In this document: positions 6,773-11,350 of the stretch, piece after piece
How positions within the stretch are numbered: the stretch's first letter is position 1
Layout: each line of letters opens with the position of its first letter
NCBI GenBank assembly: GCA_964482435.1
Contig: CAYZXL010000105.1
Coordinates: 1-11,350, forward strand
DNA from: CAYZXL01 sp964482435
GTDB taxonomy: Bacteria > Auribacterota > JABMQX01
Direction of reading: 5' to 3'
DNA: 11,350 bases
Position numbers and translations under genes: made by a program
Notes under the pieces: generated by a model
What the model was told of the DNA's origin: nothing
The model's input: only the letters and a program-made list of their open reading frames with translations
Databases searched by the model: none

Positions 6773-7284
6773 GCGAACTCACCTCCATCGAAAAGGGGGA
6801 GCTGGGCACTTGGTCGGCCCCGGAAATTACACTCGCGTAGCAGTCCCTGGAGCGCCGAGTCGAAATCGTGGTAGTCCGTGGTAACCTCCGCAAATCCGTC
6901 TATTCGCAAGCCCTCCTCCTGATAGCGCTCTGTCGCACGGTGGATGTGGAATGCGGGGCCAAACCTGTAGTTTGGGTCACCTCGCTTCTTCTCCCATTTG
7001 TTCGTATGCTCGGAAGAGTGCCTCCCATTATACCGCACCAGGGGGTACTCCTTGCCATCTGTATCTTCGAAGAGGAGGATGATCGAGAAATCGAAGACGT
7101 TGATGCGGTTTTGACGCAGCACGACGCGGAAGATGTTGCCAGCCTCGCCCTTAACTGTGATGCTGCGTTCTTCATGTTGGTAACCCGTCTTTGGTTTCGG
7201 GACAAACTGGACTTGCCAGTTGTGCGCAAGCGGCTTGGGTTCGGCCAGGAGCTGCGCTATCTCTGGGTCTTTCAGGATTCTCAC
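6769..7284 (-). CDS. Uncharacterised His-rich protein, partner of the DUF1828-like gene
   Basis: This 171-residue protein starts with GTG, which overlaps the mod stop by 4 nt (GTGA). GAGGTG (7293-7298), embedded in the last codons of mod, lies 8 nt upstream of the start. I do not recognise the family securely. The distinctive part is residues about 80-125: YPLVRYNGRHSSEHTNKWEKK, then FGPAFHIHRATERYQ, where His, Asn and Arg residues cluster as in small nucleases. The C-terminal helix ends in LLRECNF. The pattern recalls TumE-like (DUF6516) toxins, but I cannot confirm it. The gene is always read just before the DUF1828-like gene here, so a two-gene toxin-antitoxin-like module is a reasonable hypothesis. 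Confidence 0.7.
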   Translation of the reverse strand: MRILKDPEIAQLLAEPKPLAHNWQVQFVPKPKTGYQHEERSITVKGEAGNIFRVVLRQNRINVFDFSIILLFEDTDGKEYPLVRYNGRHSSEHTNKWEKKRGDPNYRFGPAFHIHRATERYQEEGLRIDGFAEVTTDYHDFDSALQGLLRECNFRGRPSAQLPLFDGGEFA

Positions 7285-9083
7285 GCGATGCGCACCTCGA
7301 TGAGCTTCGTGGTATCGTTCCCGAATATGTCAACGACCTTGACCAGGACTTTGTGGGTACCGCTTGCATCATACGCGTGGCTGGCTTTGGTTTCAAGCTT
7401 CGGATTTTTGCGGGTGCGGAAGGACTGATAGCCGTTGTGGAAGGTGTCATCGCGGTAATCCCAGTCAACGGCCCAGTAGTCGATATAATCTGTGAATTTG
7501 CGAATCTTCTCGCGGACCTCGTCGGGGAGATATTCGGGATTGGCGATGATGAAATCTTTGATCGTGACGGTGAGCTTTTTGCCTTTGAGTTCGTGCGCGA
7601 GGTCGAGGTAGTTCAAGTCGAAGAAGCGGATTTGCTCTTTGGCGGGGTCTTTTACTTCGAGGGCTTCTTTGGGAATGGAGATGAGGCGAGGCTTGACGCC
7701 GTAATCCTCCTCGATTTCCTTTGTGAGGTCGTGGAGGCCCATCTCGAAATCCCAGCCCAAGAAATGGACTTCGCGGATGTTGGCCTCTTTTGCTTCCTTG
7801 AGGGTCTCGCGGATTTCTCGCATGGTGATGGGGCTGTCAACGCTTCCGATATGGACGGAGGCCCGGGCTTTTTTGCCGTGGAGCATTTTGAAGCCGGAAA
7901 CCGGCTCGGCGCGATAGAGGTCGAGGATGAATTTGACATACCTCTCCCATCCGGCGAGGCCGTTTGCGGCTAACTTGTGGCGCTCGTAATTCCCGAGGTT
8001 CAGGATTTCGAACGGCTTGCAGTCCTCGATTTGAAGGAGGCGCTTTCGCGTTACCTGAATCGCCCATTTGGATAGGTCGCACATAATCCACCGCCGCCCG
8101 AGCCCCTCAGCCGCAATTGCGGTTGAGCCCGACCCGACGAAGCAGTCGAGCACCGTGTCGCCGGGGTTGGAAGCAAGCTGGAGCACGCGTTCTATAAGGT
8201 CGACGGGTTTTTGCGTCTCGAAGCCCACCCACTCGCGCAGATTGGCGGGTTGCAGGCAACGTATGCGCCAGACATTGTCGAGGGCGCGCGTTTCCTTTAC
8301 TTGATAGACCACACGACCCTCCTCGTCCTTTACGTTAACCATTCTGCCCTCGACCTTGGCTCGCTTCAACTGCCTAACGGGTGCGTCTCGCTTCTCTTCA
8401 AGGTGGTTGAACGCGTAGTCTGATTGCCTGTCCTTGGCGTACCAGAAGATGACGTCGTAGGCCTTCGGCATGATCCGTTTGCGCACGTCGTGTATCTTAT
8501 TGTAGTAGTACCAGGCTACTTGGTTAAGGAAGTTTTCCTGGCCAAACATCTCATCCAGCAAAACTTTGACATAGGGGCCCATGTGCACATCAGCGTGCAC
8601 GAAAATCGTGCCATTGTCGGCCAGGAGTTCTCGCATCAGGGCGACCCGTTCGTAGAGCCAGTGGAGGTACTTGTCCAGCTGCGAGACCCCCCGTTCGCGC
8701 TCGTCGCGGCTGAGACCCCAGGTGTCGCGGTAGGCTTTTTGCTCGATGATGGAGGGTTCTTTGACGAATTCCTCGTCTCCGACCCGGACGCGGAATGAGA
8801 AGTCCTGGCCGGTTGCGAAGGGAGGGTCAATGTAGATGAGGTTGATTTTTCCGGCGAAGCGGGGAAGAAGGGAGGACATGACGACCTTGTTGTCGCCCCA
8901 GATGAGCATGTTTCGCCATTCGGAATCGCGTGCTTGCTTGGTGAAGAGGTCACGCTGAGCTTTGTCGCGGTCGGCTTTAGATTCGTTGACGGTCTCGACG
9001 ACCTGGAAGGGGAGGATGGTTCGGTCAACGGGCTTGAGGTTGCCTTTTTCGTCGTATTTGCCTTGCCAGATAAGCTCGGTCAT
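7281..9083 (-). CDS. mod: Type III restriction-modification DNA methyltransferase (Mod), beta-class N6-adenine type
   Basis: This 600-residue protein transfers methyl from S-adenosylmethionine to adenine and provides target recognition for both Mod and Res. The catalytic motif IV is DPPF (86-89) within NLIYIDPPFATGQ, the phenylalanine form of DPPY. The SAM-binding motif FVGSGS (315-320) follows it, which is the beta-class order. The target recognition domain should lie about 190-290. Residues 554-600 form a conserved C-terminal strand region ending KVVDIFGNDTTKLIEVRIA, and fragments of this region recur twice elsewhere in the operon. AGGAG lies about 9 nt before the ATG, and the ATG overlaps the stop of the DUF433 gene by 4 nt. 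Two accessory genes and a toxin-antitoxin pair separate it from res, where mod and res are usually adjacent. Confidence 0.95.
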   Translation of the reverse strand: MTELIWQGKYDEKGNLKPVDRTILPFQVVETVNESKADRDKAQRDLFTKQARDSEWRNMLIWGDNKVVMSSLLPRFAGKINLIYIDPPFATGQDFSFRVRVGDEEFVKEPSIIEQKAYRDTWGLSRDERERGVSQLDKYLHWLYERVALMRELLADNGTIFVHADVHMGPYVKVLLDEMFGQENFLNQVAWYYYNKIHDVRKRIMPKAYDVIFWYAKDRQSDYAFNHLEEKRDAPVRQLKRAKVEGRMVNVKDEEGRVVYQVKETRALDNVWRIRCLQPANLREWVGFETQKPVDLIERVLQLASNPGDTVLDCFVGSGSTAIAAEGLGRRWIMCDLSKWAIQVTRKRLLQIEDCKPFEILNLGNYERHKLAANGLAGWERYVKFILDLYRAEPVSGFKMLHGKKARASVHIGSVDSPITMREIRETLKEAKEANIREVHFLGWDFEMGLHDLTKEIEEDYGVKPRLISIPKEALEVKDPAKEQIRFFDLNYLDLAHELKGKKLTVTIKDFIIANPEYLPDEVREKIRKFTDYIDYWAVDWDYRDDTFHNGYQSFRTRKNPKLETKASHAYDASGTHKVLVKVVDIFGNDTTKLIEVRIA

Positions 9084-9352
9084 TTTGGTTTCTCCTGCGA
9101 GAGAAAGGCCTTTGCGGTCTCGGCGGATTCTTTAGTCCGCGCGGTGCTTCGCTCCGCGGCGTACGCTAAGGCGGCCTGGATATCTCGCCGCTTGAGGGTC
9201 GGGAAGTCGGCGAGAATCTCTTCGGGTGTGGACCCCTCGGCGAGACTGTCCAGGACGACGGACAGCATCACGCGCGTGCCTCTGAAGCAAGGTTTTCCGT
9301 GGCAGATGTCTGGGCCCACGGCGATTCGTTCGAGCAGTTCGTCTCGCATCAT
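9080..9352 (-). CDS. DUF433 family protein (antitoxin-like)
   Basis: This 90-residue protein matches DUF433 closely: the ICHGKPCFRGTRVMLSVVLDSLAEG core (about 16-40) and the DFPTLKRRDIQAALAYA helix region (49-65). Members carry a helix-turn-helix and commonly act as antitoxin or regulator for a DUF5615 (PIN-like) toxin encoded immediately downstream. No such toxin is present here: the next gene is mod, overlapping by 4 nt. Two consecutive Met codons (9352 and 9349) are possible starts. GAGGTG (9358-9363) is 5 nt from the first and 8 nt from the second, so the second may be used. It may regulate the whole operon as a DNA-binding protein. The start overlaps the stop of a methyltransferase-tail remnant. 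Confidence 0.85.
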   Translation of the reverse strand: MMRDELLERIAVGPDICHGKPCFRGTRVMLSVVLDSLAEGSTPEEILADFPTLKRRDIQAALAYAAERSTARTKESAETAKAFLSQEKPK

Positions 9353-9489
9353 ATTTTCACCTCGATCGTCTTGGTCCTGTGCTTGGCGAGGATGTCGAGG
9401 ACTTTGAGTAAGACTTTCTACATGCGCGCTTCATGGTACACGTGGGGGGCTTTGGTTTCAAGGTTCGTTTTTTGGGGGGTGTGGAATGG
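9349..9489 (-). pseudogene. Orphan 3' end of a type III methyltransferase gene (remnant 3)
   Basis: Read on the minus strand, this gives FHTPQKTNLETKAPHVYHEARM, an internal TAG (9418-9420), then KVLLKVLDILAKHRTKTIEVKI-stop. It aligns without gaps to the last 45 or so residues of the intact mod (FRTRKNPKLETKASHAYD...HKVLVKVVDIFGN). At DNA level 9448-9462 (GGCTTTGGTTTCAAG) is identical to 7383-7397, and 9358-9417 matches 7293-7352 at 41 of 60 positions by hand count. The rest of the methyltransferase is absent. Its final TGA overlaps the DUF433 ATG (ATGA). The in-frame stop and the loss of the FGND motif show that it no longer encodes a working protein. Confidence 0.8.
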
Positions 9490-9707
9490 TGGCGCGGGGC
9501 GCCTGTGGTCCGGGCGAGTGGGCAGGCTGGGCGCGGAAGTGTGTTGAGCCGAGAGCGCGATGGGCTTTTCAGGGGCCGCAATCCGACGGGCGCGCGGGGA
9601 GACACGCCCGTGCAAGATCATAACCAAGATGCCCATGCCACGTAGCGGTCGGTGCTGTGACCGTGATCGTGCCCCCGGCGCAGTCGGGCGATTAGCGAGT
9701 TTTGGTC
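9490..9707. other. Upstream region of the restriction operon, no gene seen
   Basis: No coding sequence with recognisable features occurs between the methyltransferase remnant and the tRNA promoter. The promoter of the minus-strand restriction operon should lie here. The best -10-like hexamer is TATGAT (minus strand, 9617-9622), but no good -35 is spaced from it, so I do not call a promoter. Sequence 9500-9600 is very G-rich on the plus strand. Confidence 0.4.
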
Positions 9708-9736
9708 TTGACAGGAACCTCCGGGGGGCTTATCAT
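9708..9736 (+). promoter_or_regulatory. Near-consensus sigma70 promoter of the tRNA unit
   Basis: TTGACA (9708-9713) is a perfect -35 box. After exactly 17 nt comes TATCAT (9731-9736), matching the -10 consensus at 5 of 6 positions. Transcription would begin near 9743, about 26 nt before tRNA-Val. Strength and position fit a stable-RNA promoter. Confidence 0.8.
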
Positions 9737-9768
9737 AAAATCCGAGAATCGCGGTCAGGAAGAAGGAT

Positions 9769-9841
9769 GGGCGGTTAGCTCAGTTGGGAGAGCGCATGCC
9801 TTACAAGCATGAGGTCGTGGGTTCAAATCCCGCATCGCCCA
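9769..9841 (+). tRNA. tRNA-Val (anticodon TAC)
   Basis: A full cloverleaf is visible. The acceptor stem is GGGCGGT with ATCGCCC, including one G-T pair. The D arm contains AGCTCAGTTGGGAGAGC. The anticodon stem CATGC/GCATG encloses loop CTTACAA, giving anticodon TAC. The T arm is GTGGG-TTCAAAT-CCCGC and the discriminator base is A. CCA is not encoded. Confidence 0.96.
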
Positions 9842-9919
9842 TTTGAATTGGCCGCAGGCTGCCCGTGGAGCCGGTAGGTTTATCGGGCGGCGAGTTCCTC
9901 CGCATTTTTGCGAGAGAGC

Positions 9920-9996
9920 GGGGGCGTAGCTCAATTGGTTAGAGTACCAGACTGTCGATCTGGGTGTTGCGGGTTCGAGTCCCGTCGCTCCCGCCA
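9920..9996 (+). tRNA. tRNA-Asp (anticodon GTC), CCA encoded
   Basis: The acceptor stem is GGGGGCG with CGCTCCC, including one G-T pair. Anticodon stem CCAGA/TCTGG encloses loop CTGTCGA, giving GTC. The T arm is GCGGG-TTCGAGT-CCCGT. The discriminator is G, usual for tRNA-Asp, followed by encoded CCA (9994-9996). It lies 78 nt after tRNA-Val and is probably co-transcribed. The frame of the adjacent recombinase remnant runs antisense through most of it, which marks this tRNA as the likely integration site of the element to its right. Confidence 0.96.
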
Positions 9997-10491
9997 TTCT
10001 TCCTTCTTGTGGCATCCCGCCAGCACCGACCACGGTGAAGTCCATGTAGCAGAGGTACTTACGCGACCGAGGGAAAGGTTCGAGAAAACCAAATCGAGTA
10101 ATTTCCGTCTTTCCGTTTGATTTTGTGCAACGTACAGGGCGGGAGCACGTTGCGCGAGTTCGAGAACTTTGCGTGCCGTAGGGATCAAAGACGCTTGGTC
10201 GGTCTCCGATTCAGCAAGTTTCGACTCTATGGCCGGCAGCTTAAGTGATATCTCATTATTCAAGCCACCATAGTCCTGCTCGGATATTTTCTCGTCAAGG
10301 AATAGCTCAAGGGCTCGCCGCTTTTGTTTCAGTAGGCGGTCTCGTTCAGTAAGCAGGGCAGCTCTTTCAATGTCGCGTGTTCCCTGTTCCTCTTCTTGAG
10401 ACTCCATGAGCATGTCCACAATCAATTCAGCCACTTCTTCGTCAATTGCCAGGCGCTTTAGGTTTTCAGCAACGGCGGCAATCTTGAGGTT
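9931..10491 (-). pseudogene. C-terminal remnant of a large serine recombinase
   Basis: The visible part is the coiled-coil C-terminal domain of large serine site-specific recombinases: VAENLKRLAIDEEVAELIV, a charged helix LTERDRLLKQKRRALELFLDEKISEQDY, and a closing ERRKLLDLVFSNLSLG before a Trp/Pro-rich end. The N-terminal catalytic Ser domain and zinc-ribbon are missing: upstream of about 10491 the frame meets a stop and the DNA reads as a different gene on the other strand. The last 20 or so codons (RERRDSNPQ onward) are simply the antisense of tRNA-Asp. Such recombinases integrate elements at tRNA 3' ends. A GTG at 10434 could still start a 167-residue product, but it could not catalyse recombination. 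Confidence 0.75.
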
Positions 10492-10495
10492 TCAC
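10455..10495. other. Junction where recombinase and deiminase genes are both truncated
   Basis: The minus-strand frame reads as recombinase up to about 10480. The plus-strand frame reads as deiminase from about 10465 (SNGGNLEVSPSVTV), directly after a TAG at 10459-10461. Both genes lack their 5' parts at this point, and they are divergent. One deletion spanning the two 5' ends, or an assembly misjoin, explains this. Confidence 0.65.
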
Positions 10496-10506
10496 CCTCG
10501 GTCACG

Positions 10507-11277
10507 GTGGGCTCAAAAGACTACGTTTTCGGGCGCATCATTTATGGGGGGGCGGGATCCGGGAACAACAGGCCCGATGCCGCGATCAGGGAGTTCCTGG
10601 GTGCTCAGGGCATCCAGGACCCCATTGAGGTGGACACAACGTGGCTTTGGGTGGGCCACGTTGACGAAGTTGTCAGCTTTGTTCCCGCGTACACCCTTAA
10701 GGGGTTCAAAATGTTGGTGGCCAGTTTCGACACGGCTAAAGCGATTCTCGAGGGGTTGCAGTCCGAGGGCAAAGGTTACCTCACGCTCTTCGAAGGAAAA
10801 GTGGATTGGCGCGGCTATCCGGCCGAGAGGACAATAGATGAAATCCTGACTGATGCCAGCCTTATAGCTTTCAACCAGCAAAAGCAGGCGCAGATTGACG
10901 CGGTGAGGTCGAAGTTAGTGACGGAACTCGGGCTGACCTACCCCGAAGACATAGTTCTTATCCCTGTCCTGTTTGAGCCCTACATAAACAGGGAGTCGGG
11001 GATTCCCACTACCTTCGCGGAGGCGTACAGCCCGAACATGGTCAACCTTCTATCGGTCGGCAACTATTACCTGATGATCCCGAAGCCTTTTGGGCCGAAT
11101 GATTCCGGTACTGACAAATTCGAAGAGTACATCTCGAACGCACTCAACCCCCTCGGTCTCGCGCCGCATTTTATCGATGATTGGACTTGGTACCACATCC
11201 TATGCGGTGAGGTTCACTGCGGAACGAACGCACGGCGGGCCGCCGACTTGGACAATCACTGGTGGGAACAGCAATAG
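10507..11277 (+). CDS. Truncated protein-arginine deiminase (PAD) catalytic domain
   Basis: Residues match the C-terminal half of the catalytic domain of PAD enzymes, which convert peptidyl-arginine to citrulline with calcium. WLWVGHVDEVVSFVPA contains His51 and Asp53, corresponding to human PAD4 His471 and Asp473. PNMVNLL and PKPFGP are conserved, and GEVHCGTNARR near the end carries the nucleophile Cys238 (PAD4 Cys645). Homology continues upstream of this GTG, in frame, to about 10465 (NLEVSPSVTVGSKDY, like NLEVSPPVTVRGKEY of PAD4 from memory). It then ends at the junction with the recombinase remnant. The segment carrying the fourth catalytic residue (PAD4 Asp350) and the immunoglobulin-like N-terminal domains are absent. 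The product is therefore probably inactive and the gene decaying, although its frame is intact for over 250 codons. Confidence 0.88.
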   Translation: MGSKDYVFGRIIYGGAGSGNNRPDAAIREFLGAQGIQDPIEVDTTWLWVGHVDEVVSFVPAYTLKGFKMLVASFDTAKAILEGLQSEGKGYLTLFEGKVDWRGYPAERTIDEILTDASLIAFNQQKQAQIDAVRSKLVTELGLTYPEDIVLIPVLFEPYINRESGIPTTFAEAYSPNMVNLLSVGNYYLMIPKPFGPNDSGTDKFEEYISNALNPLGLAPHFIDDWTWYHILCGEVHCGTNARRAADLDNHWWEQQ

Positions 11278-11289
11278 GAGGGACTCGAC

Positions 11290-11350
11290 ATGCTAACTAG
11301 TGTACTGTTTCATTCAGATGGTATCTTATCGAAGACCGCTCTGGCACGGC
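11290..11350 (+). CDS. Start of an unidentified gene, cut by the window end
   Basis: An ATG at 11290 follows a near-perfect AGGAGGG (11276-11282) at 7 nt spacing. The Shine-Dalgarno site overlaps the deiminase stop codon (11275-11277), so the two genes are probably translationally coupled. Twenty codons are visible (MLTSVLFHSDGILSKTALAR), too few to name a family. It is the likely operon partner of the PAD gene. Confidence 0.5.
   Translation, partial: MLTSVLFHSDGILSKTALAR

Noticed and set aside
7191..7973. Plus-strand open frame of 260 codons
   Set aside because: It is antisense to mod and the adjoining gene, and has acidic, hydrophobic composition typical of a shadow frame.
9755..10045. 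Minus-strand open frame of 96 codons across the tRNAs
   Set aside because: Its sequence (GLEPATPRS, RDLNPRPHAC) is the familiar translation of antisense tRNA, a common misannotation.

Overview
The window is bacterial chromosomal DNA of moderately high GC. A prepilin-type protein with the C-terminal H-X9-DG motif (200-964) is typical of Planctomycetes, Verrucomicrobia, Lentisphaerae, Armatimonadota and related uncultured phyla. No single marker here fixes the phylum. Short degenerate intergenic repeats and a palindromic repeat lying inside a coding gene suit such a genome.

Layout. Positions 200-2233 hold three unrelated minus-strand genes: the pseudopilin-like protein, a small PD-(D/E)XK-type nuclease-like protein, and a small exported protein resembling the periplasmic part of Wzz chain-length proteins. 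Positions 2280-2862 hold no convincing gene, only hairpins and degenerate repeats. Positions 2863-9352 form one tightly packed minus-strand operon, in transcription order: DUF433 antitoxin-like, type III DNA methyltransferase (mod), a His-rich unknown gene, a DUF1828/DUF1829-like gene, a Phd/YefM-like antitoxin, a RelE/ParE-like toxin, and a type III restriction subunit (res). Several junctions overlap by 4 nt (ATGA or GTGA).

The most unusual feature is that the 3' end of mod occurs three times. One copy is on the intact gene (7281-9083). Two are orphan remnants, one at about 5893-5960 directly before the Phd-like antitoxin and one at about 9349-9489 directly before the DUF433 gene. In all three places the tail's stop codon overlaps the next start codon by 4 nt, and a GAG codon at the same tail position supplies the Shine-Dalgarno core of the next gene. 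This suggests that accessory gene sets were added or exchanged at the mod 3' end, leaving translationally coupled scars.

Positions 9708-9996 are a small plus-strand tRNA unit (Val-TAC, Asp-GTC) behind a near-consensus promoter. To its right, the C-terminal part of a large serine recombinase runs antisense into tRNA-Asp. It abuts the C-terminal catalytic part of a protein-arginine deiminase (PAD) on the plus strand. Both genes have lost their 5' ends at the same junction (about 10460-10495), as expected from one deletion across a divergent gene pair or from an assembly join. A further gene begins at 11290 and runs off the window.
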